40,191 nucleotides of DNA from Halomarina rubra (GTDB lineage: Archaea > Halobacteriota > Halobacteria > Halobacteriales > Haloarculaceae). Positions 30,988 to 38,826 of this stretch are shown here, piece by piece; position 1 is the stretch's first letter; the number at the start of each line of letters is the position of its first letter. Position numbers and translations under genes: made by a program. The stretch spans positions 6,614 to 46,804 of the forward strand of contig NZ_JALXFV010000007.1 of NCBI RefSeq assembly GCF_023699475.1, given 5' to 3'. The notes under the pieces are model-generated. The model did not search any database and was not told the origin of the DNA. It was given only the letters and a program-made list of their open reading frames with translations.

Positions 30988-32117
30988 CGACTCTCACCTC
31001 CGAGACCGGTCCGGCGAGCCGCCATCCTGAACAGCTCCGGGATAGCGACGAACAGGACGACGAGCCCGATGATGCCGTCGATGAGTTGGACCGGGACGTC
31101 GCTGTTGATGCCGATGTGGGTCCCCGCCGAGTCGAGGCCGCCGAACAGCAAGCCTGCGGGGACGACCCCGAGGGGGTTGTTCGCCGCGAGCAGGCTCACC
31201 GCGATGGCGTCGAACCCGTAGGTCGCGATGCCGCCCGGGTCGCTGTAGTACCCCTGAACCATGATGGCGAAGACGGCTCCCGCGACACCGGCGACCATCC
31301 CGGAGAACGTCATCGTCGAGACGACGGTCCGCTTCGCGTCGACGCCGGAGTACGCCGCCGCCGACAGTTGATAGCCGCTGGTCACCATGTCGTAGCCGAA
31401 CCGGGTGCGGGCCATCACCACGGCGACACCGACGACGACGACCAGCGCGACACCGAACCCCACCAACGAGAAGTCGGGGCTGTCGAAGACGACCTGCGGG
31501 AGCGAGACGTACTCGGGGAGTCGTGCGGTGTTCGGCGCGCGGTTCCCCTCGCCACGGAACGGCCCCTCGACGAGGTAGCCGACCGCGCCGACGGCGATGA
31601 AGTTCAACATGATGGTCGTGATTATCTCGTTGGCCCCGGCGTACGCCTTCAGCACGCCCGGGAAGGCTGCGTACGCGCCACCGGCGAGAACGCCCGCGCC
31701 TGTCCCGAGGAGCATCAACGCGACACCGCCGACTGCGCTCTCGGGTAACAGCGGCGCGAGCCAGAGGATAGTGACGACGGTGACGAAGCCGCCGACGACG
31801 AACTGCCCCTGGACACCGATGTTGAACACGCCGGCGCGGAAGGCGATGGCGACGGCGACACCCGTCAGGATGGCGAGCGTGCCGAACTTCAGCGTCCGAG
31901 CGGTCGCGTTGCTGTCGCCGAACGAGCCCTCGAAGATGTAACCGAGGAACGCGACGGGGTCGTACCCCGAGGCGGCGACGACGAGGAGGCCGATGAACAA
32001 CGCGAGCGCCGTCGACGCAACCGCCAGAGCGAACCGTTCGACCACGGTCATGTCGAGAGCCCGCTCTGCGAGCGCGTCGAGTCGGTCGCGTACCCGACCG
32101 GAGTCCGCGTCGCTCAC
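30984..32117 (-). CDS. ABC importer permease (BMP-type, first permease)
   Basis: A 377-residue polytopic permease of the RbsC/YufP group. Key stretches are GVAVAIAFRAGVFNIGVQGQ (the conserved NIG-x-QGQ motif), GANEIITTIMLNFIAVGAVG and the coupling loop YQLSAAAYSGVDAKR. The start is a GTG at 32115-32117 that overlaps the TGA of the ATPase gene (GTGA), which decides the start. The cytoplasmic N-terminus (about 35 residues, acidic and basic) precedes the first helix. Confidence 0.92.
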   Translation of the reverse strand: MSDADSGRVRDRLDALAERALDMTVVERFALAVASTALALFIGLLVVAASGYDPVAFLGYIFEGSFGDSNATARTLKFGTLAILTGVAVAIAFRAGVFNIGVQGQFVVGGFVTVVTILWLAPLLPESAVGGVALMLLGTGAGVLAGGAYAAFPGVLKAYAGANEIITTIMLNFIAVGAVGYLVEGPFRGEGNRAPNTARLPEYVSLPQVVFDSPDFSLVGFGVALVVVVGVAVVMARTRFGYDMVTSGYQLSAAAYSGVDAKRTVVSTMTFSGMVAGVAGAVFAIMVQGYYSDPGGIATYGFDAIAVSLLAANNPLGVVPAGLLFGGLDSAGTHIGINSDVPVQLIDGIIGLVVLFVAIPELFRMAARRTGLGGESR

Positions 32118-33700
32118 GACTCGACACCCTCCTCTTCGAGCGCACTGCCGTCGCTCTCGGCGTCGAGTCCGTCGGGTCGTCGACCGGCCATCAACAACCC
32201 GAGGTCCTCGTCGGTCACGCCGTCCGGGTCGACGGTCTCGACGAACTCGCCTTCGTACATCACTGCGATACGGTCCGAGAGCGCCCGTATCTCCTCGAGC
32301 TTCGAGGAGACGAAGACGATGGCCAGCCCCGCGTCGCGGAGCGCGGCGAGGCGGTCGTGGATGAACTCGATGGAGCCGATGTCGACCCCTCTCGTCGGGT
32401 GGGCGGCGACCATGACGTCGGGGTCGTGTTCGATCTCCCGGCCGACGATGAACTTCTGCTGGTTCCCACCGGAGAGCGACCCGGCGCGTGCGTCGGCGGT
32501 GGGCGGCTGGACGTCGTACTCCTCGACGATCGACTCGGCGTGGCTCCGGACGGAGGCCCAGTCGACGAACCGGCCGTCGACGAACGGCTCGACGGTCTGG
32601 TTGCCCAACAGCGCGTTCTTGACGAGGTCGTACTCCTGGACCAACCCCTCTGTCTGGCGGTCCTCCGGGATGTACGCGACACCAGCCTCGATTCGGCCGC
32701 GACGGCCCATCCGGGTGATGTCCCGGTCGTCGAACGTGACGGTCCCCGAGGCGACCGACCGGAGTCCAGTGATGGCCTCGACCAGTTCGGACTGGCCGTT
32801 GCCCTGGACGCCCGCGATGCCAAGAATCTCGCCCTCACGGACGGTGAACTCCACGCCACGGACCTGCTCGCGACCGCGGTCGCCGACGACGTGGAGGTCT
32901 TCGACGGTGAGCATCGGTCGCCCGGGGTCGGTCGACCGCGGTCGTCGTTCGGTGACGATCTCCCGGCCGACCATCATCCGTGCGAGTTCCTGTTCGGTCG
33001 TCGCGTCGGCGTCGACCGTGTCGATGGCCTCCCCATCGCGGAGGACGGTGACGTGGTCCGCAGCGGTCAGTGCCTCGTCGAGTTTGTGCGTGATGAAGAT
33101 GAGCGACCGTCCGGCGGCGGTGAGTTCCTCCATCACGTCGAACAGTCGGTCGACTTCCTGTGGGGTCAGGACGGCGGTCGGTTCGTCGAGAACGACGACT
33201 TCCGCCCCTCGATAGAGGCTCTTGACGATCTCGACGCGCTGACGCGCGCCGAGGTCGAGGTCCCGGACCTTCTCGTCGAGTCGGTCGTCGACGTCGAAGT
33301 CGTAGCGACGACAGATGTCGGTGACGTCTGCTCTCGCGGTCGACTCGTCGACCAGTCCCCGCTCGGTGGGCTCGTGACCGAGGACGACGTTCTGGAGGAC
33401 GGTCATCGGCTCGACGAGCTGGAAGTGCTGGTGGATCATCCCGACGCCGGCGGCCATCGCGTCGCGCGGGGAGTCGAACTCGCGTGGCTCGCCGTCGACG
33501 ACGACGGTACCTGCGTCCTTCTCGTAGAGTCCGTAGAGAACGCTCATCAGTGTCGTCTTCCCCGACCCGTTCTCGCCGAGCAGCGCGTGGACGGTTCCCC
33601 GTTCGAGCGTGAAGTCGACGCCGTCGTTCGCGACGACGTCGCCGAACCGCTTCGTGATGCCCCGCAGTTCGACCGCCGGTGGCTGTGCGTCAGGTGTCAT
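32114..33700 (-). CDS. ABC importer ATPase, two fused nucleotide-binding domains
   Basis: A 528-residue double ATPase of the RbsA/YufO type. Domain 1 has Walker A GENGSGKTT (42-50), an altered signature LGARQRVEIVKSLYRG and Walker B VVVLDEPTAVLTPQE. Domain 2 has a degenerate Walker A (GVQGNGQSELVEAI), a good signature LSGGNQQKFIVGRE and the VMVAAHPTRGVDIGS segment where the usual Walker B Glu is replaced by His. Such asymmetry, one catalytic and one degenerate site, is usual for this transporter class. The start ATG at 33700 lies 47 nt downstream of the lipoprotein gene stop, and its stop overlaps the next permease start. Confidence 0.93.
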   Translation of the reverse strand: MTPDAQPPAVELRGITKRFGDVVANDGVDFTLERGTVHALLGENGSGKTTLMSVLYGLYEKDAGTVVVDGEPREFDSPRDAMAAGVGMIHQHFQLVEPMTVLQNVVLGHEPTERGLVDESTARADVTDICRRYDFDVDDRLDEKVRDLDLGARQRVEIVKSLYRGAEVVVLDEPTAVLTPQEVDRLFDVMEELTAAGRSLIFITHKLDEALTAADHVTVLRDGEAIDTVDADATTEQELARMMVGREIVTERRPRSTDPGRPMLTVEDLHVVGDRGREQVRGVEFTVREGEILGIAGVQGNGQSELVEAITGLRSVASGTVTFDDRDITRMGRRGRIEAGVAYIPEDRQTEGLVQEYDLVKNALLGNQTVEPFVDGRFVDWASVRSHAESIVEEYDVQPPTADARAGSLSGGNQQKFIVGREIEHDPDVMVAAHPTRGVDIGSIEFIHDRLAALRDAGLAIVFVSSKLEEIRALSDRIAVMYEGEFVETVDPDGVTDEDLGLLMAGRRPDGLDAESDGSALEEEGVES

Positions 33701-33747
33701 GGTGTTCGTGGGTCGTCATCGCGGTGAGAGTCGAACGGCGGTCGCCG

Positions 33748-34893
33748 TCAGTTACACCCCGACGCCGAACACGGGACGGTGATGTCGCCGCCGGTGATGC
33801 CGTCTTTGGCCTCCTGGAGGTTCTGGGAGACAGCGTCGGGGAGCTGTCCGTCGTAGGACTGGCCGATGACGCAGTCGACGGCCTCCTCCTCGAGACCGAG
33901 CGTGTTCTGCCCGGAGACCTCCTCGAAGTTCCCCTCGGCGACGGCGATAGCTACCTCCCGGGTCCCCTCGTTGATGTACTTCACCGCGGAGCCGAGGATG
34001 ACGTCCTGGAAGTCCGGGAGCGTCTGGGACTGGTCGGCGTCGACGCCGATGGCGAGGCGACTGTTGTCCTGGGCGGCCTCGAAGACGCCCCGGCCGGCGG
34101 CCGCCGCGGCGTGGTAGACGATGTCGGCTCCCGCGTCGTACTGCGAACTCGCGATGTCGGCGGCGGTGCTGGTGTCGGTGTAGTTGCCGATGTAGCCGAC
34201 GTTCACCTCGACGTCCTCGTTCACCCACTGCGCGCCTGCGACGTACGACCGCTCGAAGGCGTTGATGAGCGACCCGTCCTCGCCGCCGACGAACCCGATC
34301 TGCGCCGTCCCCGGCTCGGTCGAGTTGCCTTCGACGCTCAGCTCTTGGGTCGTCACCGTCCCGCCGAGGACGCCGGCGAGGTACGACATCTCGTGGTTGG
34401 CCCACGAGTAGCCGGCGACGTTGGGTTCGTCGACGTAGTCGTTGATGAGCATCCAGTTCTGGTCGGGGTAGTCGGCGGCGTTCTGGCTCAACCCCTGCGT
34501 GTGGTTGTACGAGACCAAGACGATGAGGTCGTAGTCACCGCTCTGTGCGAGTTCGGCCTGGGTCGACTGGTACTGGGACTGCTCGGTCTCCTCGACCTGG
34601 TTGATCTCGATGTCGTACTCCTCGGCGGCCGTGTTGAGTCCCTCCAGTGCGAGGTCGTTGAACGCGTTGTCGTCGAACCCCGCCGGACTCGATACGATGG
34701 CGACGTTCGTCGCACCCTCACCGCCGCTGCCGTTGCCAGAACCGTTGCCGTCGCCACCGTCGTCGCCGAGACAGCCGGTGAGTGCGGCCGTCCCGGCGAG
34801 AGCAGCCCCGGAGGCGAGGAAGGTTCGTCTGTCGAGCGCGCCGTTCGGTGTGTCGTCGGTACGTCCGCCCCGTTCGTTCGGTTCGAGGGCCAT
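33748..34893 (-). CDS. BMP-family substrate-binding lipoprotein
   Basis: A 381-residue extracytoplasmic solute-binding protein. The N-terminus has a twin-arginine signal (DRRTFLASGAALAGTAALTG) with lipobox Cys41, then a Gly/Asp/Asn spacer (DDGGDGNGSGNGSGGEG). The mature domain has NVAIVSSPAGFDDNAFNDLA, YLAGVLGG, IGFVGGEDGSL and VYHAAAAAGRGVFEAA, all typical of the BMP (basic membrane protein/PnrA) family, which bind purine nucleosides or sugars. I start at the ATG at 34893; the frame is open upstream but the extra residues are not a signal peptide. It is the first gene of the importer operon and has a strong TATA box and an inverted repeat at the expected start site. Confidence 0.93.
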   Translation of the reverse strand: MALEPNERGGRTDDTPNGALDRRTFLASGAALAGTAALTGCLGDDGGDGNGSGNGSGGEGATNVAIVSSPAGFDDNAFNDLALEGLNTAAEEYDIEINQVEETEQSQYQSTQAELAQSGDYDLIVLVSYNHTQGLSQNAADYPDQNWMLINDYVDEPNVAGYSWANHEMSYLAGVLGGTVTTQELSVEGNSTEPGTAQIGFVGGEDGSLINAFERSYVAGAQWVNEDVEVNVGYIGNYTDTSTAADIASSQYDAGADIVYHAAAAAGRGVFEAAQDNSRLAIGVDADQSQTLPDFQDVILGSAVKYINEGTREVAIAVAEGNFEEVSGQNTLGLEEEAVDCVIGQSYDGQLPDAVSQNLQEAKDGITGGDITVPCSASGCN

Positions 34894-34905
34894 GATATCG
34901 TGAAA

Positions 34906-34921
34906 CGTTAACACGTTAACG
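34906..34921. promoter_or_regulatory. Inverted repeat CGTTAAC-AC-GTTAACG at the BMP operon start site
   Basis: Perfect 7-bp arms with a 2-bp spacer lie between the TATA box (34922-34934) and the ATG at 34893. The predicted transcription start falls inside it, so a bound regulator would block initiation. Confidence 0.6.
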
Positions 34922-34934
34922 CATAAATATTTGC
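34922..34934 (-). promoter_or_regulatory. TATA box of the BMP importer operon
   Basis: Minus-strand GCAAATATTTATG, about 35 nt before the ATG at 34893. One of the strongest TATA matches in the window. Confidence 0.65.
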
Positions 34935-35091
34935 ACGGTGGCGTAATTTCTTCCGTGAAGTCACAAATAAATTGAACAGTCCGGGCGAAACGACCGCCCT
35001 CGTTCGACGGGACCGCGGGGTTGAGGGCCACGTCGAGGAGGGGTCGTCGTGCCGCACGCGTCGTCGACGGTCGATGGTCGGCGGCTACTCC

Positions 35092-36282
35092 TCAGTCGTC
35101 GGCGAGCGACTCCTGGCTCGCAGCGCAGTTGTTGGGCCCGAGTTCGAGTTCGAACGCCTCCTCGTCGTCGACGCTCCGTCGCCCGAGGTTGGTCTCGATG
35201 ACGTCCTCGTAGTTGGCTGGGCGCGGGGGCATGTCGGCGAGCACGATGTCGACGAACGCCTCTCTCTCGAGCGATAGCGCGTCCATCCGCTCGCGCAGAC
35301 TACCGAGCGTCGCCGTGTAGCTCCCGTCCTCGGCGGCCGTGGCGGCGTCACTGAAGTGCGCCGGGGCGACGAGCGTGTCCTCGGGGAGCGAGAGGATACG
35401 CTCTTGGAGCGTCTCGTGGAGCGTCCGTGCCGCCTCGCGTGCGCCGTCCTCGCCCTCTTCGAGGTCCGGGCGAGCGACGCTCTCGGTGAACAGGCCGTCA
35501 CCCGTCGCGAGTAGCGAGTCGCCGACGAGGTAGGACGTCATCCCGCTGGTGTGTCCCGGCGTGTGGAGCACCTCGACCGCCGCCTCACCGACGGCGAGTA
35601 CGTCACCGTCCTCGACGGTGTCGGTGTCGTCGTCGTAGGTGATACCCCGTTCGGCGGCAGGGGCGGGGACGACGCCGCGGACACCCGCCTCGTCGAGCGT
35701 CCGGACGCCGCTGACGTGGTCGGCGTGGACGTGCGTGTCGAGGGCGTACACCAACTCGGTGTCGAGTGCGGCGGCGTCCTCACGGTAGCGGTCGGCGAAC
35801 GCTCGAAGCGGGTCGACGACCGCCGCCTCGCCGTCGGAGACGACGAGGTACGACAGACTGCCCGAGGAGGGACGCTGGTACTGGTAGACGGTCCCCGGGC
35901 CGTCGTAGGCGGTGACCTCCACCCGCTCGAAGATGCGTGCCCAGCCGTTCATTCCGTCGTCGAGGTGGATGACGTCGCGGCCGGCGTCGGCGAGCGTCCC
36001 GGCGACGAACTCGCTCGCTCCACCTTTCGCACAGAGCACCACCAGTGGGTCGCCCTCGGGGACGCGGCCCAACAGGTCGTCGTCGGCACCGTCGAGGAAC
36101 TCGAAGTACGGGACGTTGACGACGTCGACTGACTCGCCGTCGATGTGCCACTCCTCGAAGTCGGCGGCCATCCGTGCGTCGAGGAGTGTCACCGCCTCGT
36201 CCGCGTCGATACGCTGTTTGAGTTCGCTCGGTTCGATAGCCGTCACCGTCGCGTCGGGCGTCGGGAAGTTGTCGGGATTCAT
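35092..36282 (-). CDS. Rhodanese-metallo-beta-lactamase fusion hydrolase
   Basis: A 396-residue two-domain protein. The N-terminal rhodanese domain (about 10-118) has VTLLDARMAADFEEWHI and active-site Cys84 in VVLCAKGGASEFV. The metallo-beta-lactamase domain (about 130-330) has THVHADH (183-189) and HTPGHTSGMTSYLVGD, the metal-binding set of ETHE1-like persulfide dioxygenases. Fusions of these two domains act on sulfane sulfur, either oxidising glutathione-type persulfides or passing sulfur; haloarchaea use other thiols such as gamma-glutamylcysteine. The C-terminal 60 residues (DIVLADMPPRPANYEDVIE) are typical of the haloarchaeal subgroup. Many such proteins have the rhodanese at the C-terminus, so the order here is noteworthy. 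The ATG at 36282 lies about 29 nt after a TATA box. Confidence 0.92.
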   Translation of the reverse strand: MNPDNFPTPDATVTAIEPSELKQRIDADEAVTLLDARMAADFEEWHIDGESVDVVNVPYFEFLDGADDDLLGRVPEGDPLVVLCAKGGASEFVAGTLADAGRDVIHLDDGMNGWARIFERVEVTAYDGPGTVYQYQRPSSGSLSYLVVSDGEAAVVDPLRAFADRYREDAAALDTELVYALDTHVHADHVSGVRTLDEAGVRGVVPAPAAERGITYDDDTDTVEDGDVLAVGEAAVEVLHTPGHTSGMTSYLVGDSLLATGDGLFTESVARPDLEEGEDGAREAARTLHETLQERILSLPEDTLVAPAHFSDAATAAEDGSYTATLGSLRERMDALSLEREAFVDIVLADMPPRPANYEDVIETNLGRRSVDDEEAFELELGPNNCAASQESLADD

Positions 36283-36305
36283 TCACCCACAACTCGTGGG
36301 CGCAG

Positions 36306-36318
36306 TCAAAAAAGAATT
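36306..36318 (-). promoter_or_regulatory. TATA-like element of the rhodanese-MBL gene
   Basis: Minus-strand AATTCTTTTTTGA, about 29 nt before the ATG at 36282, predicting a leaderless mRNA. CCCAC-aactc-GTGGG (36286-36300), a 5-bp inverted repeat, lies between it and the start codon. Confidence 0.5.
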
Positions 36319-36626
36319 GCGTATAGTGTACAAGATTAAATTCGGGTATTCGTTCGTCGATGCACTTCGACCATCTCCTCCACACCGCTCGTCTGTGGGG
36401 TTGAAGGAACGAACGTACGAAGAGGATACCCAATATGCGTTCTGTGTACTACCCCAGACGGAGGTCGGACGACTGCGGCACTCGTCCTGTCGGTGGGGTC
36501 CCTTCGAAGCGTCTCACCGACCGACTCTGGCCGAGCTGAATTGCAACGAGTGGTCAATACCACGTCTAGCTCTCTCGTCTGGAACGGGCGACCTCGCTAT
36601 CGGGGGTGTCGACCGGCGACGGTCAG
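36319..36626. other. Divergent intergenic region, no gene seen
   Basis: About 300 bp between the rhodanese-MBL promoter and the next plus-strand promoter. A long frame crosses it but has an Arg/Ser-rich, unfamiliar translation. GGGTAT (36344) and ATACCC (36426) and CCACA...TGTGG (36380-36398) are weak inverted pairs. No RNA gene recognised. Confidence 0.4.
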
Positions 36627-36634
36627 CTTTAACC
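36627..36634 (+). promoter_or_regulatory. TATA box of the 27-codon ORF and following gene
   Basis: CTTTAACC, about 28 nt before the ATG at 36659. It predicts transcription beginning at that ATG, 80 nt before the larger gene. Confidence 0.55.
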
Positions 36635-36658
36635 GCTGGCTGTTCCACCTGTCGACGT

Positions 36659-36742
36659 ATGAGTACACGTCGCGAAACGGACGGAGAGCGCTCCACTGGC
36701 GTCCTGCCGTGCTCGGATGTGGTCCACGAGGTGAACCGATGA
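36659..36742 (+). CDS. Leaderless 27-codon ORF coupled to the next gene
   Basis: This ORF encodes 27 residues, MSTRRETDGERSTGVLPCSD then VVHEVNR. It starts where a leaderless transcript from the TATA box at 36627 should begin, and its TGA overlaps the ATG of the next gene (ATGA), the coupling signal seen throughout this window. It could be a real microprotein or an upstream ORF that delivers ribosomes to the following gene. One Cys and one His are not enough for a metal site. No homologue is known to me. Confidence 0.5.
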   Translation: MSTRRETDGERSTGVLPCSDVVHEVNR

Positions 36743-37206
36743 GCGAGGAGGTCGTGAAGCTGCTCGCCGAACGCACCGGTCGAAAGCTCGGCGACGCGAA
36801 CATGAACGTCGAGCAGTTCGACGCCATCGACGAGCGGACGCTGTTCGTCGGGTACGCCGGCCACTCGGACGACCCGTCGCTGGTGATGCGGGCGACGGCA
36901 CGCCCGGTCGTCGCGGCGTTCGCGGTCGCGATGCGGGAACTCGACTGGCCCGAGGACGTCGACGGACTCGTCCTCCGCGCGTACGACCCGACCGAACCCC
37001 AACACAGACGCGAGGGTGCGCTGGAGTGGGAGGTCTCGCGGAGCGTCGCCGAGCGGTATCTCGCCGCCTCGGAAGGCGAGAGCGAAGCGGGTGACGGCCA
37101 GCCGTCCGAACAGCCGGACGCCGTCGTGAACGAGGCGGTCGAGACTGCCCGGATGGTGTACGCCGACGGGCACGTCGAACCGATCTCGTTCGACGACCTG
37201 TCGTAA
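36739..37206 (+). CDS. Acidic haloarchaeal protein of unknown function
   Basis: I do not recognise this 155-residue protein. The N-terminal 105 residues look like a compact alpha/beta domain (LFVGYAGHSDDPSLVMRATA, VVAAFAVAMRELDWP, GLVLRAYDPTEPQHRR) and the rest has an acidic, probably flexible linker (EGESEAGDGQPSEQPD) and a short tail VYADGHVEPISFDDL. No signal peptide or membrane helix is seen. The ATG at 36739 overlaps the stop of a 27-codon leaderless ORF, so it may depend on coupled translation. The frame is open upstream to 36493 but that part lies before the TATA box. Confidence 0.75.
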   Translation: MSEEVVKLLAERTGRKLGDANMNVEQFDAIDERTLFVGYAGHSDDPSLVMRATARPVVAAFAVAMRELDWPEDVDGLVLRAYDPTEPQHRREGALEWEVSRSVAERYLAASEGESEAGDGQPSEQPDAVVNEAVETARMVYADGHVEPISFDDLS

Positions 37207-37278
37207 CGGAGACGACGTGCTCGCCCGTGGCGACCCACGTCACCCCACCGAACGGTCGTCGTCCTCACACCGTTCGAC

Positions 37279-38361
37279 TCAGCTCAGCGGGTAGCGTTTG
37301 ACGTCCGAGCCGAACAGCGTCCCGAGATACAGTGCCCCGTCGTGAGGGGTCGCGGAGGTGACGCCGAAGACGTCCCCGTCGGGGTCGTGGAGGCTCTCGA
37401 CGACGTTGCCGTCCTCGTCGAACCGAACGACGAGCCCGTAGGGTTCGATATCGATCTCGGTCGCGGAGTCGGGGAGTTTCCCCAGTTGACGGATCACCCA
37501 CGGGTATCGGTGGAGCGTGTCGAGGATGTCGGCACGGAGACTCGGAATGGCCACCCAGTACGTCCCGTCACCGTCGGTGTCGATGTTGTCCGGGAAGCCG
37601 ACGAGCGCCTCGGCGAACGGTTCGTGTTCGCCCGCGCGGTCACCGTCGACGAAGAACTGTGTGATTCGATACCGTGAGGTCTCGGTGACGAGCAGTGACT
37701 CACCGTCGGGACCCGGAACGACGCCGTTCGCGAACCCGAGTCCCTCGAGTTCGACGCTCGTCTCCTCGGAGTCGGGGTCGTACGCGAGGAGGCGGCCGGT
37801 GTCGCCCAACTCCCAGAGTTCGTCCTCGAACCGTCCGTGGACGGTCGCGTCGGTGAAGTACACGGTACCGTCGTCGGCCACGTAGATGTCGTCGGCGAAG
37901 TTGATGGGCCGGCCGTCGGCCGACGCGGCGAGCGTCGTCACCTCGCCGTCGGTGTCGACGGAGAGCAGTCCCGCACCGGTCCCCGCGACGAGCAGGTCCT
38001 CGCCCTCGAACGTCAACCCGAGCGGTCGCCCGTCGGTCTCGGCGAACACCTCGACGGTCGCGTCGGTCGTCTCGTCGTCCACCGGGTCGACCGTCCGATA
38101 CATTCGCCCGTCCTCAGCACCCGTGTAGAGACGGCCGTCCGCGTCGAACGCGACGTCTTCGGGGCCGTCGACGCTCACGACCGTGTCGAGGCCGCTGAGT
38201 TCCTCGCCCGCCGCGAGCGCGCCCGCCATCGCCGGCGGGTCCGGGGCCCGCCACCCGACGGGGTCGAGGCGCGACTCCTGCGAGCGGTTCACCGCGGCGA
38301 CACCGGCGACCACCAGCCCCGCGGCGAGCACTGGATGTCTCCGAATAGGTCCGAACACCAT
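37279..38361 (-). CDS. Membrane-anchored SMP-30/strictosidine-synthase-like beta-propeller
   Basis: A 360-residue protein with an N-terminal hydrophobic anchor (RRHPVLAAGLVVAGVAAV, residues about 8-25) and a six-bladed beta-propeller. Repeated strands include GPEDVAFDADGRLYTGAEDG, NFADDIYVADDGTVYFTDAT, FANGVVPGPDGESLLVTE, GFPDNIDTDGDGTYWVAI and a C-terminal GALYLGTLFGSDVKRYPL. This is the SMP-30/gluconolactonase/LRE pattern, with closest look to strictosidine-synthase-like/APMAP proteins. Relatives hydrolyse lactones or organophosphates with a bound Ca2+; NIDTDGDG may include a metal ligand. The ATG at 38361 was chosen because it begins the anchor segment. The domain probably faces the outside. 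The substrate is unknown. Confidence 0.87.
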   Translation of the reverse strand: MVFGPIRRHPVLAAGLVVAGVAAVNRSQESRLDPVGWRAPDPPAMAGALAAGEELSGLDTVVSVDGPEDVAFDADGRLYTGAEDGRMYRTVDPVDDETTDATVEVFAETDGRPLGLTFEGEDLLVAGTGAGLLSVDTDGEVTTLAASADGRPINFADDIYVADDGTVYFTDATVHGRFEDELWELGDTGRLLAYDPDSEETSVELEGLGFANGVVPGPDGESLLVTETSRYRITQFFVDGDRAGEHEPFAEALVGFPDNIDTDGDGTYWVAIPSLRADILDTLHRYPWVIRQLGKLPDSATEIDIEPYGLVVRFDEDGNVVESLHDPDGDVFGVTSATPHDGALYLGTLFGSDVKRYPLS

Positions 38362-38523
38362 GACCGTTCTCCACACGGCCCCCGCTGAAAGCTGTTCCCG
38401 TCGCGACAAGACGTCGCGCCGTCGCCGACTATCGGTGAGCAGCGTGCCCTTCGTGCGTGATACGGTCACGAGCGCGACGAGTCCCGCCGGTAGTGGGTCG
38501 GAAAAACGAGAGAGGGAGAGTGG

Positions 38524-38826
38524 TTACGCGGTGTCGGAGTCGGTGTTCGTGTTGCGGCTCTGCGTCGACTGCTCGGTGTCGGCGTCCGAGGAGGCGTCGG
38601 CCGCCGCCTCCTCCTCCTCGTCCGTCCCCAGCGTGTCGCCCTTCATCTCCTGGAGCTCGTTCTCCATCTCTTCACGGCCCTTCTTGAACTCGCCCATCGC
38701 CTGGCCCGACGACCGGGCCAGTTTCGGCAGCTTGTTCGCCCCGAACAGCAGGACGATGATGAGCAAGACGACGAACACTTCGATACCCCCGGGGATGCCG
38801 GGGAACAGTGGTACAGTCGGTGGCAT
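38524..38826 (-). CDS. tatA: Twin-arginine translocase subunit TatA
   Basis: A 100-residue membrane protein with one N-terminal transmembrane helix (GIEVFVVLLIIVLLFGANKL), the FGANKLPKLARSSGQAMGEF amphipathic helix typical of TatA/TatE, and an acidic, disordered C-terminus (DEEEEAAADASSDADTEQS). TatA oligomers form the conduit for folded proteins exported with RR-signals; haloarchaea send most secreted proteins this way. Two RR-signal lipoproteins in this window (8752-9351 and 33748-34893) are examples of its substrates. No tatC gene is adjacent. The Glu in GIEV is the usual conserved position near the start of the helix. Confidence 0.95.
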   Translation of the reverse strand: MPPTVPLFPGIPGGIEVFVVLLIIVLLFGANKLPKLARSSGQAMGEFKKGREEMENELQEMKGDTLGTDEEEEAAADASSDADTEQSTQSRNTNTDSDTA

